This document shows positions 45,106-55,596 of a DNA stretch of 64,000 nucleotides, piece by piece. Each line of letters begins with the position of its first letter. Positions within the stretch are counted from its first letter, which is position 1. The stretch comes from Diabrotica undecimpunctata. Lineage: Eukaryota > Arthropoda > Insecta > Coleoptera > Chrysomelidae. The position numbers and the translations under genes were made by a program. Where the stretch lies: NCBI RefSeq assembly GCF_040954645.1, contig NC_092806.1, positions 111,955,231 through 112,019,230 on the forward strand, in the 5' to 3' direction. The notes under the pieces are model-generated. The model worked only from the letters and a program-made list of their open reading frames with translations, made no database searches and was not told the DNA's origin.

Positions 45106-45793
45106 AGCAAGACCAAAATCATAACAAATACAGATGAAGACATCACAATGAGGAACGGACAAGATGACATAGAAAAAGTTCAGGATTATATATATTTGCG
45201 TCAAACTATAAAACTTAACAAAGAAAACCAAACAGCAGAGATAAAAAGACGAGTTAGACTGGCATAGGCGAAATTTGGCAAACTAAGCTACATTCTTAAA
45301 AAACAAAAGATATCCACAGCCTCTTAAGACCAAAGTATACAATCAATGTGTACTCCCTGTTATCACTTATGGTTCCCAAACGTGGACATTTACAAAAGCA
45401 AACATGGACAAAATCATAAAAACCCAAAGAGCAATGGAAAGACAAATGTTGCACATAAGACTAATGGATAAAAAAGAAACGAGTGGATAAGAGAGAAAAC
45501 AAAAGTGAGAGATGTTAGACAAGAAGTTGCAAAATTGAAATGGAGATTTGCCGGACACAATATAAAACAAAAAGAAGACCGATGGAACAAAATTCTTATA
45601 AGTTGGAGACCGTGGGAATATAAACGAAGCAGAGGAAGGCCCCAAATGAGATGAGCAGATGATATCAAGAAGCACGTGGGCTCTAGGTGGATGACTATAG
45701 CGACAGACAGAGAAGAATGGAAAAGGATTGGGGAGGCCTATGTCCAAAGATGGACCGAAGAAGGCTAATTAGACTAGACTAGTTATATGTCTT
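45006..45793 (+). mobile_element. LINE tail with inverted 5' junction and 12-bp target duplication
   Basis: Target duplications GTTATATGTCTT are at 45006-45017 and 45782-45793. From about 45078 the plus strand encodes MNYSKTKIITNTDEDITMRN, VQDYIYLRQTIKLNKENQ, AEIKRRVRLA, KKQKIS, KSNGKTNVAHK-like, TKVRDVRQEVAKLKWRFAGH, RWNKILISWRPWEYKRSRGR, and DREEWKRIGEAYVQRWTEEG, the complete ORF2 tail with the AYVQxW end. A few stops and a frameshift are present. Bases 45023-45064 are an inverted copy of the 5' junction (see the hairpin entry). The palm domain is missing. Confidence 0.85.
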
Positions 45794-46039
45794 ACTTGAA
45801 TTTTCACCACTGGCTGAGTTTCCACAAGTTATTTTACAAACCTTATAGGTACATATAGCTTATTTTTTGACATACTGCAATACAGATTGAATGTTACGAA
45901 AAATATGATATTAGAAAAGTATGTATTAGGTATTTTTAATTCGGTAAATTCTTTTTTTGTCAAATTTGTTCACGTTTATGAACAACACTGAGAATTTAAA
46001 ATAATTATGAGGCAACTATCGAGTAAGTATCGGGCAACA
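45794..46039. other. No gene seen
   Basis: Short AT-rich gap between the LINE and the Harbinger remnant. Confidence 0.4.
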
Positions 46040-46156
46040 TTTTTCTTCCAAACCAGGCGGCTCGTACAGCGGAGCAATAAGCAACTAGCAACAGGCTATA
46101 ATCAACAGGCAACAAGTACACAGGTTGTTGTACTTTGCATACCAAAGTAATAAAAA

Positions 46157-47955
46157 ATGAGTCTCATAACGTCTTTTGATGAAGATGAAGTGATAATGCG
46201 AATTTTGAGAAGGAAAAGAAAAAGGAGACGATATTGGATTCACCCAGCATTTGAAGCGTTGAGTGAACATGGAGCTCGTAAATGTGCTCGAGAAATAAAA
46301 ACGCATCCTATACAGTTTCAAAATTGTTACTGAATCATTCCGATTGCTTTTAAAACGTTAGTTCAGCTGATAGCATCTCATATTACTAAACAAGACACCA
46401 ATTACAGATATGCGCACAAGAGGAACTTTTAATTACATTAAGGTAAAATAAATTAAATAAAATTACATCAGAAAAGGGTATTAGTAAAAAAACTAAATAA
46501 AATAAAAAAATTAATCTTATAGTTTTGTTTAAGACGAATTCCTATCGTCATCAACTGACGACATGTTGGGAGAAAAATTCTGAATAAATGTTGCTGTCGA
46601 TGAAACCTGTCCTCCATATTCTATTGTTGCATGCGAATGAGTTGTGTAATTGGAAATATTTGATGCAGTCGAGTAGTTGAAATAAGAAGAACTTGATATT
46701 GGTATTACTACGAATAAATTGTTTTGCAATGGATTATCGCACAATAGATAATCTAGTATCTTAAGAGCTCTATTTTTAAATTGCCTCTTTCGATAAACGT
46801 TAAATTTTGCAATATCAGGAAGTAGACTTTTTAAAATTTTCAAATCTAGATTATTCTTTTCTACTGCAGAACCTTTTTCTGACTTCACATACATATTCTT
46901 TAAAACACACACTGAACATCAACTTCATTAAAGGTATCTGATGGAACTTTTCGTCATTTCATTTCATTTCTCAAATGCTTGCATTACTTGACCACTGGGC
47001 ATAAGTGAATATATTTTTCTTCTCTGTGAGTTTGTCACATGTCACATCCTGCGAGTTTTTAGGCGATGCAATAATTTTTTTTCAGGATGATCTTCATTAG
47101 TAGTTTTTGCATTAGATTTAGTGTCACTGTTTTCTTTTTACATTGGCTCTATTTATGTAGGTAAATTACTTTGTTGTACTTTGGATTTCATAAAAGGCGT
47201 AAGAAACTGCATTACGTCTCTTAAATAATAACCTTTAATTCTGTTGGCTCCACTTTCTGATGATGGTTTTTTCATACTTCTCGAAAATGCTGTCCGAAGA
47301 TTTTTTCCTTTTCCTTTGCATTAAGAAACTAAAAAAGAAATCTAATTATAGATCATTTTTGCAGGTATTTGGCTACAGAATGCAGTTTCAAGGCGCTCAC
47401 ACATATATTTATGACAGGAAACACTACTATAGTATTGGTAGTAAAAGAATTTACAAGACATTCAAAAATCTACAGCGTAACGACACTATGAATTATGGGA
47501 CCTTCCAAATTGCATGAGGTCAAGCGATGGAAAGTATTGTCGGATAAATAACTTTTCCAAAAACCGGATCGCATTATTCTAATTACAAGAGTTTTATTTT
47601 CATTGATTTTGATCGTCTGCGCCAATTATATTTATAACAATTGATGTCGGCAAAGCATCTAAAATGGTGACGGTACCGTTTTCTGCTGTTCCACTCTTGC
47701 TGGACAAGGGAAAAACTCCTTACTCCGGTGGCAGCACCGTTTCCAAATGACAAGCTCGATTTTCCATTTTACTTTGTGGGAGAGAGGCATTCCATTAAAA
47801 AAACCTCTGATGCGACCCTACCCAGAAATTCTTGATAATAAAAAACAAATATTTAATTATTGACTATCAATGGGGTAAAAAAGTATAGAATGTGCAAGTG
47901 CATTCAGATTGCTAACTTCCAAATTTAAAGTTTTTCAAAGGCCAATATTATGTCA
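46157..47955 (+). pseudogene. Harbinger transposase pseudogene, two exons
   Basis: Exon 1 (46157-46442) starts MSLITSFDEDEVIMRILRRK and reads RRYWIHPAFEALSEHGARKC, EIKTHPIQFQNCY, then after a stop LVQLIASHITKQDTNYR, the Harbinger N-terminal region, ending at a GTAAAA donor. Exon 2 opens at 47365 after TTTTTGCAG with RYLATECSFKAL. Later come SFIFIDFDRLRQLYL-like, APFPNDKLDFPFYFVGERHS (usual VFVGDEAF; catalytic Asp lost), LPRNS, and a degraded NYRLSRARRxVECAFG block near 47860-47930. Many stops and frameshifts. An old relative of the 55.5-kb copy. Confidence 0.7.
46529..46912 (-). pseudogene. Harbinger partner protein, BESS-like C-terminal part
   Basis: The minus strand is open for 127 codons. 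LDLKILKSLLPDIAKFNVYR followed by KRQFKNRALKILDYLL fits the BESS protein-interaction motif (FxxSLLPxxxxxxxxQKxxFKxxxxxxL). A Ser/Thr-rich tail follows and ends SSVDDDRNSS. It lies between the two transposase exons on the opposite strand, as in the intact element. The N-terminal MADF domain is not recognisable upstream. Confidence 0.6.
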
Positions 47956-48300
47956 AGAAGAGCAGGTAGATATGTATCTATTAATACAGGTATGTATTAT
48001 GATCCTGTCGTCGTAATCATAACTACATTCATATTTCTCAACATGTTCCACAAACTTGGCATTAAATGCTGTATTTTCGGAGATTTTGTAAAAAATCTGC
48101 TTGATGAACGAAAATTCCCAAATTATGGGTAAGTTACTTTTCAACCGACACGTCGTATTGCTAGCGATATATGTTGCTCTACAAAGGCGATAACGATATC
48201 GTCTTCCGTCGGTGTGCGTTATTAGCAAAAACCGAAAAACACATTAGCAATAATATTGTTTATTGCGTACTGCTCCGGTATGCTATCCGCATTATCATTA

Positions 48301-49298
48301 CACACACGTGTATGCGCTACTAATCGCTAACTATTGCTAGGGTTGCTAACAGTACATTTAACATTAATTTACATTGATAGGCCTAGATATATTTAATTTA
48401 AACTCGGATTAGCATGTTTACCAAATTCTTACGAGAGTACATTTTAAATTTATTTGCTTATATAAACAGTACTTTTCGACGAACAAACGGTCCAACATTC
48501 GAAATCGACGCGTCCCGCTGATAATCGATGATCTGACCATCGGCATCGGTCACTCCATGCAGCTGAATCTCTCGGGGTGTTGCTCATCCGTCAAACCCCA
48601 TGTTGTTTATTGCTCCACAGCGCCACTTAACAAGACAAGAGGACACGCGCATAACTAAACCGCCGCTGCCTACGACACTGGTTTTTATTCAAATTAGGCA
48701 CCTTGTACATCTGTAAAATCTACCGTTTCCGGACATGCTTCGATTTATTGACGAGTAAAGGTGATTCCTTTTGCCACACAATGTTTTTGGATGTTTTTAG
48801 AATGTTTATTGTGGTCCAATAACACTTCAGTCCAGTACTTTAACGGATTATTACCTGAATTGTCTTGCATGTGTTAAAAGTTTTGAGTTTATTATAATCA
48901 CATACAACTATCTTAAATATTCATATTTGAAATAATTATTCTTTGACATAATCTTTAAAATAATTATTTTAAATAAAAAAAAAACAATTTTATGAATTGA
49001 ATTTATCGTCTTTTATAAAATAATAAAAAACATAATATAATGACGGCATCAGCATTAAAGAAATATAATTTATTTAGTCAATCAACTGAATACTAAATTA
49101 AAGTCAACTCTAGAGGCCTATCACCAATCGAAACTCTAGCCCTTTTGAGAATAAGCGCGGGTAATTTACCCATAACTCATTGCAAATTTTTATCTTCAAT
49201 CGGAACTTCCAAATAAACTATCGGAACACATGCATATTATTATAGTTAAAATAATTTACAATACAAAATAGTCACAATAAAGAAATTACATTCTTTTC

Positions 49299-49304
<6 letters not shown>
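48301..49304. other. No gene seen
   Basis: 48480-48800 is less AT-rich than its surroundings but has no long frame; the rest is AT-rich. Nothing recognised. Confidence 0.4.

Positions 49305-49369
<65 letters not shown>
49305..49369. repeat. (TA)n microsatellite, 65 bp
   Basis: Uninterrupted TA dinucleotides lying about 90 bases before the CR1/Jockey-type RT frame. Confidence 0.97.
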
Positions 49370-49375
<6 letters not shown>

Positions 49376-49439
49376 CAATATTACGTTCATTAATGGAAGA
49401 AAATTATTCTGATCTCCCATATTTCTCGTAAATAAAAGC

Positions 49440-51232
49440 CTCAAATCAACGATTTCACAACTATGACAATTAACAACACATTCTTTTTTTTTGAGGTCTC
49501 ACCATTTGATATTGAGAATGCTATATCTTCCTTAAACTATACCAGCTCAGTACGTATTGATCAAATCCCCACTAAAATAATTATATACATTTCTTCATAT
49601 ATATCTCCTGTTCTGTCTCACATCATCAACCTATCTGTCAAGGATGGCAAGTTTCCAAGTGACCTTAAAACGGGAGTAGTTAATCCAATTTATAAAAAGG
49701 GAGATCCATGTTTGGTTGATAATTACAGGCCAATCACCGTAACAAGTGTACTCTCTAAGATTATCGAAAAGTGTATTTACAGTAAAATGTTAAATTTTCT
49801 GAATAAATATGATATCTTAAATAAATGCCAGCATGGGTTTCTTCCTAATAAATCTACAGAGAGTGCTTCTATTTTATTATTTAATTATATCCACGCTGCT
49901 TTGGATCGAAAAAGGTATGTGGGTGCACTCTTTTTTGACTTAACTAAGGCTTTTGACTCTATTGACATTGAAATTATACTGCATAAATTAGAAGCCCTTG
50001 GTTTTCGGGGTCATTTCTTGAACTGGTTAAGGTCATACTTACAACATCGTAAATTCCTAGTAAAAGTCGATAATAAGAAGTCATCTGTTTTTAATCTTGA
50101 TCAAGGTGTACCGCAAGGCTCCGTATTGGGACCCTTAATATTTTTTTTATATGTCAATGATTTGATAAATTTTTTAACTGTAGACCATACAGTTCTTTAT
50201 GCAGATGATTCAACAATTGTAGTTGACGAGTCAACTAAAGTCGAACTCATTTCAAAAATGAACTTAGTAGCACAGGAATTTACAACCTGGTGTAAAAGGA
50301 ACTCATTAATGGTAAATGCAAAGAAAACTATTTGTATGCAGTTCTACTCGCGTTGTAAGCCATCCCATGGTTATAAAATCACAGTTAGTTCTGAGGAAAT
50401 ACCCTTTAGTGATACAACACTATTTCTTGGTAGCATTCTAGAATGTAATGTGACATGGGATGAAAATGTCACTAAAGCCTGCAAAACAATGAATAAGGGT
50501 TACCATGCGATCCTTCAGTTGAAAACTCTATTTAACACCAATCAATTGATAAGTGTGTATTATGCATTGGTTTATTCATATATGGCCTATAATGTTGTCT
50601 TGTGGAGAAACTCTAGAAACTCTTCTAGAGTTTTTATAACTCAAAAGAGAATTCTTAGATTGATATTCAATATTGATAATAGACAATCATGTCGTAAATA
50701 TTTTATTGTACACAGACTGTTGACTTTTCATGCTTTATATACCTATTTATAAGTGTATTATTCACGTCAACACTAAATTTCAAAATTTTACCCTCAACTC
50801 TGACTTTCATAATTACCCGACAAGACACGGGAGGTTGATAAGCGTGTGTAAACACTCCACAACTCTCTTTGAAACTAGCCCTGATATTGCAGGATCTAAA
50901 TTTTACAATTGTTTGCCACTTAATATAAGAAATGAAAATAATATTCAAAAATTCAAAAATAAATTAAAAGCATGCTTGATCCAATTATGCGTTTACAACC
51001 TAAATGATTATTTTGACTTAATAAAAGACTACAGGGAATGAGGACCGACGGGTTCAGAGACGCTCTATATTGCATATCTTTTTTTATATTTTATTGATTT
51101 TGTTTTATGTAATTGTCCTATATAACTTGTTGATCATGCTTTATATACTATATGACTTGTCCTATATCACAATGTGATCTGATGGGATTAATAAAGAATA
51201 TTCTATTCTATTCTATTTTATTCTATTCTATT
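49440..51232 (+). mobile_element. CR1/Jockey-type LINE, 5'-truncated, (TTCTA)n tail
   Basis: The element has a nearly intact RT gene followed by a short 3' UTR and a pentamer microsatellite TTCTA/TTTTA at 51201-51232, a usual terminus for this group. The endonuclease half is missing, so the 5' limit is only where RT homology starts. No target duplication found. Confidence 0.8.
49463..51041 (+). pseudogene. CR1/Jockey-type reverse transcriptase, one frameshift
   Basis: An open frame of 429 codons (49463-50752), then, after a single-base shift near 50740, 50730-51041. Motifs in order: VRIDQIPTKII (about residue 28), NYRPITVTSVLSKIIEK, HGFLPNKSTESA, GALFFDLTKAFDS (motif A), DQGVPQGSVLGPLIFFLYVN (motif B), TVLYADDSTIV (motif C with both Asp), LMVNAKKTICMQF, TLFLGSILE. 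The tail then reads HNYPTRHGRLISVCKHSTTL and AGSKFYNCLPLNIRNENNIQ, a C-terminal block of CR1-like elements. All catalytic Asp are present; the sole lesion I see is the frameshift. The start Met is flank-dependent and probably not real. Confidence 0.92.
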
Positions 51233-51456
51233 TCACTCCGTCCGCAATATTATGTCTGCTGACTTCAAATATGTTTGACGATATCTGGTTTCTGGCAGAA
51301 TCCGTACAGTTTCAAGTTGTATTGCCTTTTCTACCATAGATATATATACCAGTACTCAGTACATTCCTTTCCACATATTCTAAACTGTTCTAATTACTTT
51401 TTGTTAGAATTTAAATCTAAGAGATATATGTTAAGACTCGACATATTGTAAACAAA

Positions 51457-51543
51457 AAAAAAAAAAATTTATTAAAATCCTTTGTAAAAGGTATATATTT
51501 TATATATACCTTTTACAAAGGATTTTAATAAATTTTTTTTATA
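51457..51543. repeat. Perfect palindrome, about 40-bp arms
   Basis: The left arm 51457-51497 and the right arm 51503-51543 are reverse complements (core AAAATCCTTTGTAAAAGGTA), flanked by an A-run on the left and a T-run on the right, with loop TTTTA. No frame. Confidence 0.9.
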
Positions 51544-51654
51544 TATGGTATACAGCCAAATACAGGAACGTAGATTCCTTGTGGATATTGTAAACCTTCA
51601 CCTTTTTGGGTGATTTAGATATTTTAGGATTTGAAAAGGGAGCTAATCCGCAGG

Positions 51655-51930
51655 CCACACCTACTGGCCATACAAATCCTGTAATTATTCTCTACGGTAG
51701 TGATATTTTTAATGTTGACAAGTGCTCCTAGGTATTCAAATTCGTTAACTGCTTGGATGACGCCGTCTTCTATAACGAGTGGCCAAAGGATTCCCGGTGG
51801 CGTAGTTATTTAATTGTATTTTGTTGGTGTTTATTATAAGACCTATATTGTTGACAGCTTGTTTTAGCGCCATACATAGCTCTCGTACATCGTTTTTCTT
51901 TATTATCAGCGTAGCCAACGATATGCACAT
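51655..51930 (-). pseudogene. LINE RT fragment after motif C
   Basis: The minus strand gives VRELCMALKQAVNNIGLIIN, TNKIQ, then in another frame PLVIEDGVIQAVNEFEYLGA, LVNIKN. This matches the GLxINxxKTK...xEFxYLGxxV stretch that follows the RT palm. 5' and 3' truncated. Confidence 0.7.
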
Positions 51931-52109
51931 ATTTGATACACATTGAGCCTTAGGTTGTGATTTGAGACATACATAGTTTGTGACTACTTTACCTAACGCT
52001 AGATTAACCCTTTAAAGCTTACTGGTAACTAATTCTACCAAGAGGTATTACAAGCCACATTTATTTATCACATATTTCATTGAACAATAGTTCTTATAGG
52101 CTAGACGTT

Positions 52110-52345
52110 ATCCCTTCCACTTCTTAGACAACTGCCGATATTCTTTCTTTGTGTGCCATATTTATTTTCAAGCGTTGGCTATCGGCGCATTAACAGGCTG
52201 ATGAAATGTTTCTCGATTGGCAGCTAGATTAAACAATTCCTCGGCCGTTCGACCTGTCTATTGTCCAATGTTACGCTGCCAGGACAATTGCTTTCTTCCG
52301 ACGCAGCATTTTCCTTCGATATTGCCTTGAATAATCAAGCAATCA
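52110..52345 (-). pseudogene. LINE RT tail
   Basis: The minus strand reads IIQGNIEGKCCVGRKQLSWQ, RNIGQ, TGRTAEELFNLAANRETFHQ and NAPIANA, matching the common LINE tail LIIQGKIEGKRxxGRRxxSWLRNIRxW. Because it lies to the right of 51655-51930 on the minus strand, the pair is in the wrong order for one element, so they are separate insertions. Confidence 0.7.
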
Positions 52346-52639
52346 CAACCACACAAGGTACCTTATAGATTAACTAGCTAAAAAAACATCCCTTTTAGGT
52401 CGATGTTTAATAAGCAGAGCACCCATACACAAAACTTTAACATAAATGTGCGTTCAATACACGCCATCTTAACAACAGACCTTGTACCGGTATGTAAGGA
52501 CTATTTATATTATTTTAGTTTAATTTTGAATTTACTATTCATTACACCACTTTGCTCCTTTTAACAAACATAAGTAATATTGGCAGTTTTTTATCACACC
52601 TGATGAAAGGTTTTTAAATTGTTCGAATTAAGATTGTAC

Positions 52640-52705
52640 TTTACCTACGACCTGATGATGACCAGAAAACTGTAGTGGTCGAAACCGGTCGTTACTAGCT
52701 AAATA
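52640..52705 (+). ncRNA. Hammerhead ribozyme, complete core
   Basis: CTGATGA (52652-52658), stem II GACCA (52660-52664)/TGGTC (52676-52680) with an 11-base loop, GAA (52681-52683), A15.1 at 52684, CC/GG as a minimal stem III, U16.1 at 52689 and C17 at 52690. Predicted cleavage after GTC at 52690. Stem I pairs GAC upstream with GTT downstream. All core bases fit. ACCGGT is self-complementary, as in minimal PLE hammerheads thought to act as dimers. No PLE coding region adjoins, so this is probably a solo PLE terminal repeat (about 52380-52720). Confidence 0.8.
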
Positions 52706-52720
52706 AATAGATTGTGATTT

Positions 52721-53214
52721 AGTCTGTAATTTATTTCTACAATTAATTTTGAAATGTACTCACATGGGAACCAATTCATTATTTGTAATATATATATGAT
52801 TTTTCACTATATAATCTGGGTGTCTACAGACGAGCTAGTACTGATTTTATTGAATCAGAACAACTTTTTGGTACCCTAAAAATAGCATCATGGAAGATGT
52901 TCGAAAATGAAATTACAGGAAACATACAGCCTACTAGAAAAATATCCAAGCCAAAAGCAAGCAAAACCTTTATTACAACCTTTTGCTTATTTTGTAAAAA
53001 TACTCTTAGAGCTTAAAAAACTAATTACAGAATCACAATAAAAAAATTTTCACTGGATACTGCCTATTTGTGAAAAGTATGGCCAAAGCCTGGAAAATTA
53101 TCTAAGAAAAACCTTTTCCTAATAAAACAATGCAGTGTTTGTTTATTACCCAAGAAAGGAGACATAATAAATCTAAAAAAACCACCGTCCTATCAGTTTG
53201 CTATCGGACACATA
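52721..53214. other. No gene seen
   Basis: AT-rich. Possibly the upstream part of the next LINE, but no RT motif can be read. Confidence 0.4.
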
Positions 53215-53521
53215 TAAACTTTTCACAAACCAGGCGCCAGATGTTGGGTGTCTCTCTGAGAGAACGAACCCCAAACGAAGAAATACGTCGTAGAACAAAA
53301 GCAATAGACGCTATCGAAAAATAACGTCGCTAAAATGGAATTGGGCAGGACTCATCGCCAAATTACCAGACAATCCATGGACAAAATGTATTGTCGAGCG
53401 GAGGTCAATCAGACAGAACTAACGACCTCAAACGTATTAGCAGTAACTGGATGAAGGCCACACAAAACAGAGACAGATGAAAAGAGTTGAGATCTTGACG
53501 ATAATGATGATGATGATGATA
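53215..53521 (+). pseudogene. LINE ORF2 tail with (GAT)n 3' end
   Basis: QTRRQMLGVSLRERTPNEEI and RRRTKAIDAIEK, then, across frame changes, SLKWNWAGLIAKLPDN, WTKCIVERRSIRQN-like, DLKRISSNWMKATQNRDR, KELRS. The final (GAT)n run is at 53504-53521. It has the same tail layout as 36245-36433, so both belong to the (GAT)n-terminated subfamily. Confidence 0.75.
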
Positions 53522-55497
53522 ATGAAGACGACTGCCTATTTATTTTTATAATAAATATTAATAACTTAATAACAGTAGATGGGTAAAGTGAACATGGTAT
53601 TATGCAGATTCTGCGAAAATGTAAAAGAAGCGGCCGAACATACTCTCTGCAATTACAGAATAGTTGTTTTCTAATGTCATAAATACCTAAAATAGATCGA
53701 TTTAGCCTGTCTTAAAAATTTTTAAATTTTTTGCACTAAAACATTGACGTAAGGTACACACAAATGATCTTTCAGGTCGCAGTGTTGAAATGTTTGAGAG
53801 ACCTTTTTGAAATTTAAAATCTAAAATCTACCCACATGCGACTTAAAAACATCTTATTTGTTATTTTTCTGTTTATCCAAAGTTATATATTTTTATGTTT
53901 TTCTTTCATAATCCGTTTAAATATATTCGGCAAGGGTTTAAAAAACAACTGATTTTTAATAATTCAAAATCATCAATCCAAGATAACTACATAAATTTTC
54001 CTACTATAGTCCTAACTTTTATAGTACCTATATAGTGCAACTATCATGGTAAACCATAAATTCTTAATATTATCATATAATAAAAACACTTTTTATTCCA
54101 TAACAAGGTATGTTGGTACCCCAGGAATCTTGTCCGGATTTAAGTACCGAGGACACAGCGAGAATAGGAGGCAGCAATGACATGTGTTGAGGTTGAGAGT
54201 GTGACATCTGCAGGGCAGTGCTCAGCGGCTCTTCGCCTCTGTATTGCCGCTTGTCTTTCATGCTAATGATGCCTATTCTTCATCTCGTTGCTTTAACTTT
54301 CTTGTTTCCTCATTTTTACGATCAATTCTTCAGTTGCGGCATGGATCAATTTCCATAATCGTATTCTTTGCCCATCAAAGAGAGATATTTCATAAAGGCG
54401 CCGAGGTATTTATAGCCCATAGTAAATTCTTTACTACTGAATAAATAAATAAGAAAATATCATACTTGCACTATATGAAGTTTATTTTTTTTTAATTAAA
54501 TAAATTTGAAAATTCTAAATATTGTAAAATAATGTAAAATATATCAAATAAATTGTCTTGTTTTCCTAAAGGAGATATTGTGAAATTTCATAGGAAATTA
54601 GAACTGTCTGTTCTTTAGATTCTCCGATTTCATACATATAAATCTTAAAAGTGTTTATACAAAAAATAAAGGAGAGGAGGATAAACACATATTCTGTGAG
54701 AAAATGAAAATTACTTTAGTTTCTCAGTATAATAAGGCAATATCAAAAGAACGGCAAAAATAATATTAAACGTCTGGTTGAACTTACAATATCGTTGAAA
54801 ATAATGGTAATAAGGACAGATTTTGTTTAAAAAGATATTCTCAAAGTTGTATACCCTTTGAATGACCTAAAAACTTATTGAATATAAGAGTATGAAAATG
54901 AGCTAATTAGATTTCGACCACTATCTTGTAACAAAAAAACTCAGATCCCATATAGCTAACTTTATGAAAGGTCACAGAACAAAAAGGATATGGATAAGAA
55001 CTGCAGAAGAATATTTATCATGTCTCTTGATATATATAAATATATTATATAGAGCTTAATACTGTCACCTACCAAGTTGGGCGGCGATGAGTGTGAGGTA
55101 TTGAATTGGTGAATTTGGACCTACCCGTTATGCTCTGAAGTAATATAATGCTACTAAGTGCTTTGCTATGCTATGCTTACATAGTTTTTGTTTGATGATA
55201 TATCCTACAAAACATTGTTTTTCAGATTCCTTGCCACTGGGATGTCTTATAGAAGTTCTGCATTCACTTTTCGTTTAGGAGTCTCGACAGTTGTAAATAT
55301 AGTACAAGAAATTTGTTTAGAAATATGAAAAGTTTTTCTACAGAAGAAATGTTGATACATTCCGCTGTACAATATTGGAAAAGACAGAATGTTTTTCCAA
55401 TTACCAACACCTCAAATAAGCAAGAACATATATAGTAACGTAATTACTGATAAACAGTAATTAATACTTACTTGTTACTTGTAACTCCTTTGCAACC
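53522..55497. other. No recognised gene
   Basis: AT-rich. 54100-54450 is less AT-rich and the minus strand contains RIRLWKLIHAATEELIVK followed by EETRKLKQRDEE, a charged helical stretch that I do not recognise. TTTGGACCTACC at about 55126 recurs around the THAP-like segment at 59270 and 59819. Confidence 0.35.
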
Positions 55498-55596
55498 TAA
55501 GGCTTCTTTCAGACGGACGACATTTTGTCGTTGTCGTGCAGTGTCGTGTCGTGAAAAAAACTTTGTTTGCTTTTAATTTCTGCCTTGTTGTCTTGT

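Larger units (their letters stand above)
46040..48300. mobile_element. Decayed PIF/Harbinger element
   Basis: It has the same plan as the intact element at 55501-58366: a transposase on the plus strand with one intron, and a BESS-type partner frame on the minus strand within that intron. Terminal repeats are not clear; 46060-46110 and 48130-48360 carry GCAATA/GCAAC and GCTAAC-type short repeats that may be eroded ends, so the limits are approximate. Confidence 0.65.

Noticed and set aside
47257..47300. CTGATGATGG ... CGAAAATG, a hammerhead-like string
   Set aside because: The intervening bases do not form a stem II hairpin, and the site is within Harbinger remains.
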